From: JAMLIN01 sp041676645
GTDB lineage: Bacteria > Pseudomonadota > Gammaproteobacteria > Burkholderiales > Burkholderiaceae_E
Assembly (NCBI GenBank): GCA_041676645.1
Contig: JBAYRO010000016.1
Location: 1-49,942, forward strand
Reading direction: 5' to 3'
DNA length: 49,942 nt
The notes under the pieces are model-generated. The model had not been told where the DNA came from, ran no database searches, and saw nothing but the letters and a program-made list of their open reading frames with translations. Of this stretch, positions 23,662-33,800 are shown one piece after another. The translations under genes were made by a program, and so were the position numbers. Position 1 is the first letter of the stretch. Each line of letters starts with the position of its first letter.

Positions 23662-24536
23662 GCTACTTCCTGGAACTGCTGGTCAATGGCGCCCTGACCG
23701 GGCTGATGTACAGCATGGTCGCGCTGGGCATCGTGCTCATCTACAAGTCCTCCAGCGTGCTCAACTTCTCCCAGGGCGCGATGGTGATGATCGCCGGCTA
23801 CGTGGTCTGGCTGCTGACGTCCTTCGGCATCCCCATCTACCTCGCGATGGCGCTTGCGCTGGTGGTGATGTTCGTCTTCGGACTGCTGACCGAGCGCCTG
23901 CTGCTGCGCAAGATGGTCGGCCAGCCGATCATCATGATCGTCATGCTCACCCTGGGGCTGGACATCTTCCTGCGCGGCCTCGGCCCGGGCCTGCTCGGCA
24001 CGACACCGAAGCATCTCGACCTCGGGGTCGGCATCGCGCCACTGATCCTGGGCGATGTCTTCATCAACCGGGCCTACCTGGTCGGCGGCATCGTGGCGCT
24101 GGTCCTCGTCGCCCTGTCGCTGCTGTTCTTTCGCAGCCGGCTCGGCACCAAGCTGCGCGCCGTCTCCGACGACCATGTGGCGAGCTGGTCGGTGGGCATC
24201 TCGGTGGAGCAGGCCGTTGCCGTCTCTTGGGGCCTGGCCGGGCTCTGCGCGGTGGGCGCCGGCACGATCTGGGGCGCGGTCCAGGGCGTCGACTGGTCGC
24301 TGACCGCACTGCTGTTCCCCGCCGTCGCCGTGGTGATCCTGGGCGGCCTGGACAGCATCCACGGCGCCCTCGTCGCCGGGCTGGTGGTCGGCATCCTGGG
24401 CAGCGTCATCCCGGGCTACGTCGACTCGCTGGTCGGAGGCAGCACGCGCGACGTGGTGACCTCGGTGATCATCCTGCTCACCATCCTGATCCGGCCCTAC
24501 GGCATGTTCGGTCGCGAAGACATCGAAAGGATCTAG
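23658..24536 (+). CDS. livH: ABC transporter permease, LivH type
   Basis: A 292-residue inner-membrane permease of the HAAT family with about eight hydrophobic segments. The N-terminus LLVNGALTGLMYSMVALGIVL and the segment SSVLNFSQGAMVMIAGY are diagnostic of LivH. The EAA-like cytoplasmic region is KLRAVSDDHVASWSVGIS. ATG 23658 has GGAGG seven bases upstream and overlaps the stop of the synthetase gene. It pairs with LivM to form the channel energised by LivG and LivF. Confidence 0.95.
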   Translation: MSYFLELLVNGALTGLMYSMVALGIVLIYKSSSVLNFSQGAMVMIAGYVVWLLTSFGIPIYLAMALALVVMFVFGLLTERLLLRKMVGQPIIMIVMLTLGLDIFLRGLGPGLLGTTPKHLDLGVGIAPLILGDVFINRAYLVGGIVALVLVALSLLFFRSRLGTKLRAVSDDHVASWSVGISVEQAVAVSWGLAGLCAVGAGTIWGAVQGVDWSLTALLFPAVAVVILGGLDSIHGALVAGLVVGILGSVIPGYVDSLVGGSTRDVVTSVIILLTILIRPYGMFGREDIERI

Positions 24537-24539
24537 CGC

Positions 24540-25613
24540 ATGTTCTATCGCCTGTCCGGAGTCCATCACACCCGGTACGCCTCGGCCAGGCAGCTGTGGC
24601 CGGTGCCGGCGGACCGCTGGCAGGTGTACGGAATCCTGGCGCTGGCGCTGGCCGCGCCGCTGTACCTGCCCCAGGTCTATCTCTCGAGCTACCTGCTGCC
24701 CTGGCTGATCTTCGGCGCGGCCACCCTGGCGCTGACCCTGCTAATGGGCCTGGCCGGGCAGCTGCATTTCGGATTCGCCGCCGTGATGGCAATCGGCGCC
24801 TATGCCAGCATCCACCTGAGCCAGGCCGGCGTGCCCTTCGAGCTCGCCCTGATCGGCGCCGGCCTGCTCGCCGCCCTGATCGGCTGCCTGTTCGGCGCGG
24901 CGGCCCTGCGCGTCAAGGGACTGTACCTGGTCATGGCCACGGTGGCGATGCAGTTCCTGGTGAACTGGGTGATCGTCAACGTGACCGCGATCTCGGGCGG
25001 CGCGGTCGCGACCCTGCAGACGCCCAGGGTGAGCTTCCTGTTCATCCCGATGGACGGGCTCATGGCGCGCTACTACCTGGCCCTGCTATGGGCGGTGATC
25101 GTCACCCTGCTGATTCTCAACATCAAGCGCACCAGCTTCGGGCGGGCGCTGGTCGCGGTGCGCGACAAGGACTTCGCCGCCGCCGTCATCGGCGTCAACA
25201 TCTTCAAGTACAAGCTGCTGGCCTTCTTCAGCAGTTCCTTCCTGGGCGGTGTCACCGGTGCGATCCTCGCGTTCTGCTACTACCAGGCGGTCACGCCGGA
25301 GCAGTTCAGCTTCGACGTCACCATCTCGCTGGTCGCGATGGTTCTCGTGGGCGGCCTGGGCAGCGTGATCGGCGCCTTCCTCGGCGCCGGCTTCGTCCTG
25401 CTGGCGCCGATCATCCTGCTGAACAGCATCGCGTCGCTGGTCGACGCCGGCTGGCTTTCCGTCTCGACGACCCTGATGGCGCACATCCCGCTGATGCTCT
25501 ATGGCGCAATGATCATCGGCTTCCTGCTCTACGAACCACTCGGGCTGGCCAAGATATACGACAACCTGCGCAAGTATTTTCTGGTCTGGCCTTTCAGGCA
25601 TACCCAGAGCTGA
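24540..25613 (+). CDS. livM: ABC transporter permease, LivM type
   Basis: A 357-residue inner-membrane permease with about nine to ten hydrophobic segments. LIFGAATLALTLLMGLAGQL and HFGFAAVMAIGAYAS are the LivM hallmarks; the cytoplasmic loop GRALVAVRDKDFAAAVIGVN is the ATPase-contact region. It begins three bases after livH ends, so the two are translated together. The N-terminus carries an extra soluble stretch of about 35 residues before the first membrane span. Confidence 0.95.
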   Translation: MFYRLSGVHHTRYASARQLWPVPADRWQVYGILALALAAPLYLPQVYLSSYLLPWLIFGAATLALTLLMGLAGQLHFGFAAVMAIGAYASIHLSQAGVPFELALIGAGLLAALIGCLFGAAALRVKGLYLVMATVAMQFLVNWVIVNVTAISGGAVATLQTPRVSFLFIPMDGLMARYYLALLWAVIVTLLILNIKRTSFGRALVAVRDKDFAAAVIGVNIFKYKLLAFFSSSFLGGVTGAILAFCYYQAVTPEQFSFDVTISLVAMVLVGGLGSVIGAFLGAGFVLLAPIILLNSIASLVDAGWLSVSTTLMAHIPLMLYGAMIIGFLLYEPLGLAKIYDNLRKYFLVWPFRHTQS

Positions 25614-25653
25614 AGCGGCTCTGAATTCCGCTCTACACGAGGAGGAACCCGCA

Positions 25654-26904
25654 ATGAAACCGATACGTCGAACCCTGCTGGGCAGTGGCCTGGCAGCCAC
25701 CGCCGCCGTCACGCTGGGACTGCCGATGGGCCGGGCGCTTGCCCAGGGCAAGGAGCCCCTCAAGTTCGCCACGCTGATGGACTTCACCCGGGTCTATACC
25801 TTCCTGACCTCGGAGTACAGCCAGGGCCAGCAGGACTACATCCGGCTGATCAACCTGGAGGGAGGCGTCGATGGCCATCCCGTCAACCTGACCATCCGGG
25901 ACCACGCCAGCCATCCGCAGCAGGGGATCGCGATGTACAACGAGGCGCTGCGCGACGGCAATATCTTCTTCGACTTCCTGAGCACACCGGTCGCCAACGC
26001 CGTCATGCCGCGGGCCAACGAGGACAAGGTGCCGATGATCGCCTTCGCGCACGGTCGCGCCGACGCGATCGACGGCACCGAGTTTCCCTATGTGTTCCCG
26101 TCGGCGGCCATCTACCGCTCGCAGGCCGCCCTGCTGATGCAGTACATCGACGAGCAAGCCGGCGGCCTCAAGGGCAAGAAGATCGCCTTCGTGCACATCG
26201 ACTCCCCGTTCGGCAAGGAGCCGATCGCCCTGCTCGAGGCCATGGTCCAGAGCAAGGGCTTCACCCTCCAGGGCTTCCCCTACCCGGTTCCCGGCACCGA
26301 ACAGGCCGCCACCTGGACCGAGGTGCGCCGCTTCCGACCCGATGCCGTCATCATCTGGGGCGCCGGTCCCGGCCAGGCGGTATCGGTACGCGGCGCCATC
26401 GGCAACGGGATATCGCCCAAGAGCATCTACTCGGTCGTCTGGATCTCGGACACCGACATGCAGTCCTTCAGCGGCGATACGGCCGTCGGGGTGAAGCGCG
26501 TCACGCTGGTCAACCCCGGAACCGACCAGAAGATCGTGCAACGCATCATCGAGAAGGTGATCGAGCCGGGCGACGGCAGTGGCGATCGCAGCACCGTCGG
26601 TTCCACCTACTACAACATCGGCGTGGCCTCCATGGCGATCCCGGTCCAGGCGGCCAGGCTCGCGCTCGGGAAATCCGGCGCCCCGCTGACCGGCGAGAAG
26701 CTCAAGGCCGGCCTCGAGATGATCAAGGACTTCGACGCCGACGGGCTGATGCCGCCGCTCACGATCACGGCCGAGGACCACCAGGGCGGTGGCTGGGGCC
26801 GGATCTCGGAGTGGAACGGCAAGCAATGGGCGCCCCTGTCCGACTGGTCCACCGCCGAGCAGGACCTCGTCTGGAAGCTGATCCGGGAAGAGGCGGGCAA
26901 GTAG
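25654..26904 (+). CDS. Periplasmic substrate-binding protein of the Liv-type transporter (copy 1)
   Basis: A 416-residue type I periplasmic binding protein (Peripla_BP_6 type). The N-terminus IRRTLLGSGLAATAAVTLG resembles a twin-arginine signal peptide, with a likely cleavage after ALAQG near residue 32. The mature part contains conserved ligand-cleft segments such as DHASHPQQG and VIIWGAGPGQAV. A strong GAGGAGG lies eight bases before ATG 25654. It is closely related to the protein encoded at 27797, which lies on the other side of livF; by eye about three-quarters of positions match. The ligand is presumably the acid that the operon's synthetase activates. Confidence 0.92.
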   Translation: MKPIRRTLLGSGLAATAAVTLGLPMGRALAQGKEPLKFATLMDFTRVYTFLTSEYSQGQQDYIRLINLEGGVDGHPVNLTIRDHASHPQQGIAMYNEALRDGNIFFDFLSTPVANAVMPRANEDKVPMIAFAHGRADAIDGTEFPYVFPSAAIYRSQAALLMQYIDEQAGGLKGKKIAFVHIDSPFGKEPIALLEAMVQSKGFTLQGFPYPVPGTEQAATWTEVRRFRPDAVIIWGAGPGQAVSVRGAIGNGISPKSIYSVVWISDTDMQSFSGDTAVGVKRVTLVNPGTDQKIVQRIIEKVIEPGDGSGDRSTVGSTYYNIGVASMAIPVQAARLALGKSGAPLTGEKLKAGLEMIKDFDADGLMPPLTITAEDHQGGGWGRISEWNGKQWAPLSDWSTAEQDLVWKLIREEAGK

Positions 26905-26941
26905 GGAATGAAACCGGGCGCACGGAACGGAGGGTAGCGCA

Positions 26942-27733
<792 letters not shown>

Positions 27734-27796
27734 GGAACGCACGAGGACGAACCGACAAGCTCTGGAACGCAGCCCCCGCAGGAGGAGGAAACCGAG

Positions 27797-29053
27797 ATGA
27801 AAGCGACCCGTCGAACCGTACTCGGCAGCGGCCTGGCCGCCACTGCCGCCATCACGCTGGGCGTGACCGGCCGCGCCGCCCATGGGCAAGCCAAGGAGCC
27901 GATCAAGTTCGCGACCCTGCTCGATTTCACCCGCATCTACACTTTCGGCTCCGTCGAGTACAGCCAGGGGCAGCAGGACTACATCAAGCTGGTGAATGTC
28001 GAGGGCGGCATCGACGGACACCCGATCGCCCTGACCGTCAAGGATCACGCGAGCCATCCGCAGCAGGGCATCGCGCTCTACAACCAGGCCCTGCGGGAGG
28101 GCAACGTCTTCTTCGACTTCCTGAGCACGCCGGTGGCCAACGCCATCATGCCGCGGGCCAACGAGGACAAGGTGCCGATGCTCGCGTTCGCGCACGGGCG
28201 CAGCGATGCGATCGACGGCGAGCGCTTTCCCTATGTCTTCCCAGCGGCGGCGATCTACTGGTCGCAGGCGGCCCTGCTGCTGCAGTACATCGACCAGCAA
28301 GCCGGCGGCCTCAAGGGCAAGAAGATCGCGTTCGTGCATATCGATTCCCCCTTCGGACGCGAGCCGATCGAACTGCTGGAAACCGTCTCCCGCGACAAGG
28401 GCTTCGAATTCAAGAACTTTCCCTACCCCGTTCCCGGAACCGAACAGGCCGCAGCCTGGACGGAAGTGCGGCGCTACCGCCCGGATGCGGTGGTCATCTG
28501 GGGCGCGGGCCCGGGCCAGGCGGTGTCGATCCGCGGCGCCATCGGCAACGGGATATCGCCCAGCACGATCTACTCGGTCGTGTGGCTGTCGGCGACCGAC
28601 ATGCAGTCCTTCGAGGGGGATACCGCGGCCGGCGTCAAGCGCGTTACCCTGGTCAACTCCGGCACCGGGCCGGAGATCGTGCAGCGCATCGTCGAGAAGG
28701 TGGTCAAGCCCGGCAACGGCAGCGGCGACGAGAAGACCGTCGCCTCCACCTACTACAACATCGGGGTGGCCAGCCTGGCGGTCCCGGTAGAGGCGGCCAG
28801 GCTGGCGCTCGCGAAGCTCGGCGCACCGCTGACCGGCGAGAAGCTCAAGGCCGGCTTCGAGATGATCAAGGATTTCGACGCCGGCGGACTGACGCCACCG
28901 CTCACGATCACCGAGAAGGATCACCAGGGCGGCGGCCAGGGGCGCATCACGGAATGGAACGGCAAGGACTGGGAGCCACGGAGCGACTGGTCCAGCGCCG
29001 AGCAGGACCTGGTCTGGAAGCTCGTCCACGACCTGGCCACCAAGGGCACGTAG
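27797..29053 (+). CDS. Periplasmic substrate-binding protein of the Liv-type transporter (copy 2)
   Basis: A 418-residue type I periplasmic binding protein, paralogous to the one at 25654. The N-terminus TRRTVLGSGLAATAAITLG again has a twin-arginine-like signal. Long identical blocks include SHPQQGIA, FFDFLSTPVANA, KGKKIAFVHIDSPFG and PGTEQAA. A strong GGAGGAGG precedes ATG 27797. The differences are scattered rather than clustered, suggesting tandem duplication and divergence, perhaps to widen ligand range. It is the last gene of the operon. Confidence 0.92.
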   Translation: MKATRRTVLGSGLAATAAITLGVTGRAAHGQAKEPIKFATLLDFTRIYTFGSVEYSQGQQDYIKLVNVEGGIDGHPIALTVKDHASHPQQGIALYNQALREGNVFFDFLSTPVANAIMPRANEDKVPMLAFAHGRSDAIDGERFPYVFPAAAIYWSQAALLLQYIDQQAGGLKGKKIAFVHIDSPFGREPIELLETVSRDKGFEFKNFPYPVPGTEQAAAWTEVRRYRPDAVVIWGAGPGQAVSIRGAIGNGISPSTIYSVVWLSATDMQSFEGDTAAGVKRVTLVNSGTGPEIVQRIVEKVVKPGNGSGDEKTVASTYYNIGVASLAVPVEAARLALAKLGAPLTGEKLKAGFEMIKDFDAGGLTPPLTITEKDHQGGGQGRITEWNGKDWEPRSDWSSAEQDLVWKLVHDLATKGT

Positions 29054-29171
29054 GGAATCCCGGCGGGGCGGGCAAGTCCATCTCACCCGGGGACCGGAAG
29101 GGCCGCGCGCGAAACGCGCTACCATCGGGCACGGTCGCTTCCGGGCCGTCGCAAGGACTGCCACGCCCCAA

Positions 29172-30125
29172 ATGCTCAGTTTCCTACCGCCGACCGCGCG
29201 CGGCGTCGTCGCCACCGTCCTGCTGGTCCTCAACATCCTCGTCTGGACGCTGATCCTCTTCGTCCTGGCGCTCGTGCGCCTTGCGCTGCCCTTCCGGCGG
29301 GTGCGCCAGGGGCTCGATCCCTGGCTCAATCGCGTGGCGAGCGCCTGGATCTCCGGCAACAGCGCCTGGATGCGACTGACCCAGCGCACCGAATGGGATG
29401 TGGAAGGCGTCGAGGGACTCGATCCCCGCGACTGGTACATGGTGAGCGCCAACCACCAGACCTGGGTCGACATCTTCGTGCTGCAGCATGTGCTCAACCG
29501 GCGCATCCCGCTGCTGAAGTTCTTTCTCAAGCGCGAGCTGATCTGGGTGCCGGTGATGGGCCTGGCATGGTGGGCGCTCGACTTCCCCTTCATGCGCCGG
29601 CATTCCGATGCCTACCTGCGCGAGCATCCCGAGAAGCGCTTCGAGGATCTGGAAACAACGCGCCGCGCCTGCGAGAAATTCGCCCTGGTGCCGACCAGCG
29701 TGATGAACTTCCCCGAAGGCACCCGCTTCACCGCCGACAAGCACGCCGCCCAGCGCTCGTCGTTCACCCACCTGCTGCGGCCCAAGGCGGGCGCGCTGTC
29801 GCTGTCGCTCGCGGTCCTTGGGGAACGCTTCCGCTCCTTCCTGGACGTGACGATCGTCTATCCGGACGGCGCCCCGAACTTCTGGCAGTTCCTCTGCGGC
29901 CGGGTGCCACGGATCATCGTGCGGATACGCCGCCTCGAGATTCCCCCCGAGCTGCTGGGCGGCGACCCGGTCACCGATTCACGCGTGCGCAAGGCGGTGC
30001 ATCGCTGGCAGCTCGAACGCTGGACCGAGAAGGACGCATTGATCAGCTCCCTGCTCGCGGCGGCGGACGGCGGGCGCCCGGCCGACCCCGCTCGGGCCCC
30101 GGCCGGCACGGACGGGCACGCGTAA
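29172..30125 (+). CDS. YihG-like lysophospholipid/1-acylglycerol-3-phosphate acyltransferase
   Basis: A 317-residue membrane acyltransferase of the PlsC/LPLAT superfamily, YihG branch. It has an N-terminal hydrophobic anchor (about residues 11-40), the catalytic motif NHQTWVD (His95 and Asp100), FMRRHS, and the substrate motif NFPEGTR near residues 179-185. Such enzymes transfer acyl groups to lysophosphatidate or related lysolipids. The ribosome site is weak (AAGGA about 13 bases upstream), yet ATG 29172 is the natural start before the membrane anchor. It follows the transporter operon by 118 bases; whether it shares that transcript is unclear. Confidence 0.9.
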   Translation: MLSFLPPTARGVVATVLLVLNILVWTLILFVLALVRLALPFRRVRQGLDPWLNRVASAWISGNSAWMRLTQRTEWDVEGVEGLDPRDWYMVSANHQTWVDIFVLQHVLNRRIPLLKFFLKRELIWVPVMGLAWWALDFPFMRRHSDAYLREHPEKRFEDLETTRRACEKFALVPTSVMNFPEGTRFTADKHAAQRSSFTHLLRPKAGALSLSLAVLGERFRSFLDVTIVYPDGAPNFWQFLCGRVPRIIVRIRRLEIPPELLGGDPVTDSRVRKAVHRWQLERWTEKDALISSLLAAADGGRPADPARAPAGTDGHA

Positions 30126-30126
30126 C

Positions 30127-30519
30127 TCAGCTAGTGGCGGCGCCCGGGGCGGCCACCGTCTGGGTCGTGAAGTCGGCCGGCGTCACGATCTCGATCAGCT
30201 CGAGATCCTCCGAGTGCGCCAGTTCCCGATGCCGGATGCCCGGTGGCTGGTGCACGCAGGTGCCGGCTTCCATCAGCACCTCGCCGACTCCCTCGTACTC
30301 GAAGCGGGCCCAGCCGCGCAGCACGTAGACCAGCTGCAATCCGACATCGTGGCAATGCCACTCGCCGGTGGCTTGGGTGCCCTCGCGGGCGCGGATCACA
30401 TGCATGACGGCGTGGCCATTGGTGGCCTCGCGAATGCCGAGGTCGCGATACTCGAAATACTGGCGCAGCCCGTCGGCGTGGAATTCGCCGTCACGTGCGT
30501 GCTGGATGCTGAACTTCAT
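30127..30519 (-). CDS. Cupin-domain protein
   Basis: A 130-residue single-cupin protein. The metal-binding motif 1 is EWHCHDVGLQLVYVLRG (two His plus Gln), and motif 2 is GTCVHQPPGIRHRE with its His. AGGAG lies six bases before ATG 30519. Such small cupins range from isomerases to binding proteins and regulators, so function is not assigned. It converges tail to tail with the acyltransferase gene and is divergent from the metallophosphoesterase gene. Confidence 0.85.
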   Translation of the reverse strand: MKFSIQHARDGEFHADGLRQYFEYRDLGIREATNGHAVMHVIRAREGTQATGEWHCHDVGLQLVYVLRGWARFEYEGVGEVLMEAGTCVHQPPGIRHRELAHSEDLELIEIVTPADFTTQTVAAPGAATS

Positions 30520-30690
30520 GGAAGGCTCCTGCGGGGGATCTCGTCGGGTGCCGCCCGATCCTAACCCGGCACCGCCCCGGCGGGCATATCCGGCGCGGAC
30601 TCCCCACCCGGCTTGCATGGACCCGGCCGCGGGGCCAGACTCGGTGCATCCGTCCGAGAACGCATCCTGGCCAAGCCCGCCTCCAACGCC

Positions 30691-31515
30691 ATGCCGAACC
30701 TGCCGATCACGATCGCACAGATCAGCGACATGCATCTCCAGCGCCCCGGTGTCACCGGCATCGGCGGCATCGACCCGGCCGCCGCGCTTGCCGCCGCGGT
30801 CGGCGCGATCGGACGGCTCGAGCAGGCGCCGGACGCGGTGGTGGCGACCGGCGATCTCGTCGATGGCGGGCATCCCGATGCCTATGCCCTGCTGCGCGAA
30901 CTGCTCGCGCCGCTGGCGATGCCGGTCTACCTGCTCGCCGGCAACCACGATGCGCGCGCTGCGCTGTTCGACGCCTTTCCCGAACATGCCCGGCTCGCCG
31001 CCGGCGCGCCGTCGGGAAGCCTGCAGTACCGGGTTGCGATCGGGCCGCTGCAACTCGTCGCGCTCGATACGCTCGCGCCGGGCCACGACCATGGCGAACT
31101 CTGCGATGCCCGTCTCGACTGGCTCGAGGCAAGCCTCGCGCAATGCCGCGACCAGCCCGTCGTGGTGGCGATGCATCATCCGCCCTTCGCGACCTTCCTC
31201 GAAGCCATGGACCGGATCGGGCTGCGTCGCGGCGGACCGCGCCTGGCCGCCATCCTGCAGCGGCACCGCAACGTCGAGCGGGTGATCTGCGGCCATCTGC
31301 ACCGCGCCATCGATGCCCGTTTCGGCGGCGCGATCGCCTCGACCTGCCCCTCGACGGTGCACCACATGCATCTCGACTTCGATCCGGGCTCGCCCTATCG
31401 CTGGACCCGCGAGCCGCCCCAGTTTCGCATCCACGCCTGGAGCGCGGACGCCGGGCTCGTCACCCATACCGCCAGCGTGCAGCGCTTCGAAGGGCCGAGC
31501 GGCTTTCGAAGCTAG
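30691..31515 (+). CDS. Calcineurin-like metallophosphoesterase, CpdA-like
   Basis: A 274-residue phosphoesterase. All metal-binding motifs are in order: SDMH (Asp13, His15), GDLVDGG, GNHD, MHHPP and GHLHR. This set matches the class III cyclic nucleotide phosphodiesterase branch (CpdA-like), which would hydrolyse cAMP, a plausible counterpart to the adenylate cyclase at 17541. Other phosphodiester substrates remain possible. ATG 30691 is two to three residues before the conserved ITIAQISD strand. Its stop overlaps the stop of the convergent GntR gene in the sequence CTAG. Confidence 0.88.
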   Translation: MPNLPITIAQISDMHLQRPGVTGIGGIDPAAALAAAVGAIGRLEQAPDAVVATGDLVDGGHPDAYALLRELLAPLAMPVYLLAGNHDARAALFDAFPEHARLAAGAPSGSLQYRVAIGPLQLVALDTLAPGHDHGELCDARLDWLEASLAQCRDQPVVVAMHHPPFATFLEAMDRIGLRRGGPRLAAILQRHRNVERVICGHLHRAIDARFGGAIASTCPSTVHHMHLDFDPGSPYRWTREPPQFRIHAWSADAGLVTHTASVQRFEGPSGFRS

Positions 31516-32234
31516 GCGCCCGGGTCGGACGGCACGTCCATTCCCGGCGCAGCCGATGCGCCATGGATTCGCGTGAAGGCCTCGACATGGTCCATCAGGA
31601 CATCGAACTCGGCCGCGGCGCGGACTTCGTCGCCGCCGGCGATCTGCCGGGCGGTGCTCGCGTAGGCGCGGGCGATGTCGGGCTGCTCGGCGGCGCTGCG
31701 ATAGTTCAGTACCCAGAAGCGACGCACCAGCCCCCGCATGGCCGCCATCGCGCCGCTGGAGAACTCGTTGCGGGCCGTCTCGCGGCACAGTGCGATGAAG
31801 CGCCGATTGGCGCGCCGGAACAGCTGCCAGTCGCCGGACCAGGCGGCATCGTCGAAGGCATCGGCGAGCCGCGCGAAATCGCCGCGTTCGCCGGCATCGG
31901 CCAGTCGCGCCGCCTGCCTGACGACCAGGCGCTCGATTTCGCGCCGCACCTCGAGCATGCGCAGTTGCTGGGCCAGGTCGATCGCGCTCACCCGGTAGCC
32001 GCGATGCGGCAGGACTTCGATGAGATGCTCGCGCGCCAGGCGCTGCAGCGCTTCGCGGATCGGGGTGCGGCCGAGCCCGAGCCGCGTCGCGAGCATCGCC
32101 TCCGAGACGGGCGCGCCCGGGGGCAAGTCGAGCTCGACGATCATCTCCTCGAGACGCTCATGCGCTTCCTCGCTCAGTGGGCGCCTGGCGTGTCGATTGT
32201 GAGGAAGTCCGGAAGGCTTGCTTGTACGCGGCAT
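31512..32234 (-). CDS. GntR family regulator with FCD effector domain
   Basis: A 240-residue FadR-subfamily regulator. The N-terminal winged helix contains PVSEAMLATRLGLGRTPIREAL and LAREHLIEVLPHRGYRVS. The C-terminal FCD-type helical domain starts near residue 95 (LEVRREIERLVVRQAARLA), where metal-dependent organic acid binding usually occurs. ATG 32234 is preceded by weak ribosome-site sequence. Its target cannot be read from position; the candidates are the flanking metallophosphoesterase, transglycosylase or lactonase genes. Confidence 0.88.
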   Translation of the reverse strand: MPRTSKPSGLPHNRHARRPLSEEAHERLEEMIVELDLPPGAPVSEAMLATRLGLGRTPIREALQRLAREHLIEVLPHRGYRVSAIDLAQQLRMLEVRREIERLVVRQAARLADAGERGDFARLADAFDDAAWSGDWQLFRRANRRFIALCRETARNEFSSGAMAAMRGLVRRFWVLNYRSAAEQPDIARAYASTARQIAGGDEVRAAAEFDVLMDHVEAFTRIHGASAAPGMDVPSDPGA

Positions 32235-32311
32235 CGGGCGGCTTTCGTGCTGCGCCAATTTAGCATTTCCGGCAATGGCACCGGGCCGGGTCGACATCCG
32301 CCCCCCGGGGT

Positions 32312-33655
32312 TCAGGCGGGTCCGCGCAAGGCTTCGAGGATCCGGCGACCGGCGCGACCGCTGCGGGGCCAGCCGAGCCGCTCCTCTTCGTCGGCGATGG
32401 CGGCACGACTGCGACTGCCGATCAGTCCGTCGACCTCGCCGATATCGTGTCCCCGCAGCAGCAACAGCGTCTGCAACTCGCGCCGCTCCGCCCGGCCGAT
32501 GCCGGGATCGTCGGTCGGCCAGTCGGCATGGAAAGCGGAGCCCCCGCGCAGCCGGTCGGCGAGATGGGCAATCGCGAGCGCATAGCTCTCGGCCGCGTTG
32601 TAGGAATAGATCGCATCGAAGTTGGGCAGCACCAGGAAGGCCGGGGCGCGTGCCGAGCGAACCTCGCGCATCGCGGGCACGATCAGCCCGACCCGGGTCT
32701 GGGGCCGCAGGCCCAGCGCTGCCGGATCGATGGCCTGACCGCCTGGAAGGGTGACGCCACGTGACATCCATTCGGATAGTGGGCGCTTGCTCCGACGACT
32801 TGTGACGCTGGTATTGAAACCCTCGGGCAGGCCGACCTCGAACCCCCAGGATTCGCCGCGACGCCATCCGGCCCGCCGCAGGAAGTTCGCCGTCGAGGCC
32901 AAGGCATCGGGAATCGAGCCGACGATGTCGCGACGGCCGTCGCCATCGAAATCGACCGCGGTGCTCATGAAGGTGCTGGGCATGAACTGGGTATGGCCGA
33001 AAGCTCCCGCCCAGGAGCCGACCAGCCGCTCGGGTTCGACATGCCCCTCCTGGGCGATGCGCAGCACGGTCAGGAATTCCTCCTGGAAGAAGGATTGCCG
33101 CCGGCCGAAGCAGGACAGCGTCGCCAGCGAACGAACCAGCGACAGCTTGCCGAAATTGCGCCCGTAGTTGCTCTCGACGCCCCAGACCGCGACCACCGTG
33201 GCCGGGTCGACGCCGAAGCGTCTCTCGATGGCCTCCAGGGTCTGCCCATGCTCCGCGAGCATGGCGCGGCCGTCCTCGATCCGGTCGCTGTCGACGAGCG
33301 CGGCGAGGTAGTCCCAGATCGGCGTGCGGAATTCGGGCTGGAAGTCGAGCGATGCGAGCACGCCGCGATCGGGTTCGACGCCATCGAGCCGGGCGGCCCA
33401 GGTCGCGCTGCTGATGCCGCGCGACAGGGCGGTCGACTCGAGCCGGTCAAGGCAGCGAGCGAACTGGGCCGGATCGGCGGGCGGGCGGGTATCGACCGCG
33501 GCGGCCGCGCCGGTGGGCACCTTGGCGCTGGAGCCGGAAGCGGCCCGGGCGGCAGGAAGCATGGCATCGGGCGCCAGCAACGCGAGGGCAATCGAGGCAA
33601 TGCCCATCGACGCGATGCGTCGGGCCGTTCGCAGCGGGTACAGGCGTTTCGGCAT
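32312..33655 (-). CDS. Lytic murein transglycosylase, MltB family
   Basis: A 447-residue exported enzyme that cleaves peptidoglycan to form 1,6-anhydro products. It has a signal sequence with a likely cut near residue 39 (AARAAS), and an SLT_2/MltB catalytic domain with Glu161 in VWGVESNYG. The segments GSWAGAFGHTQFMPS and AVDFDGDGRRDI follow. A C-terminal peptidoglycan-binding domain (LQTLLLLRGHDIGEVDG) is present. No lipobox is seen, so it should be periplasmic and soluble rather than a lipoprotein. Confidence 0.93.
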   Translation of the reverse strand: MPKRLYPLRTARRIASMGIASIALALLAPDAMLPAARAASGSSAKVPTGAAAAVDTRPPADPAQFARCLDRLESTALSRGISSATWAARLDGVEPDRGVLASLDFQPEFRTPIWDYLAALVDSDRIEDGRAMLAEHGQTLEAIERRFGVDPATVVAVWGVESNYGRNFGKLSLVRSLATLSCFGRRQSFFQEEFLTVLRIAQEGHVEPERLVGSWAGAFGHTQFMPSTFMSTAVDFDGDGRRDIVGSIPDALASTANFLRRAGWRRGESWGFEVGLPEGFNTSVTSRRSKRPLSEWMSRGVTLPGGQAIDPAALGLRPQTRVGLIVPAMREVRSARAPAFLVLPNFDAIYSYNAAESYALAIAHLADRLRGGSAFHADWPTDDPGIGRAERRELQTLLLLRGHDIGEVDGLIGSRSRAAIADEEERLGWPRSGRAGRRILEALRGPA

Positions 33656-33800
33656 CGGTCCATTCTAGACTGCCCCGCAGCCCGATCGCGGCTTGCGCGA
33701 CGATGGATAATCGCGGCTGGCCGACCCGGGTCCCGCGAAGCTTCGAGCGCGACCATGCCTGCGGTCGGTGACAAGACCCGATGACAATGGAGACCTGTCG

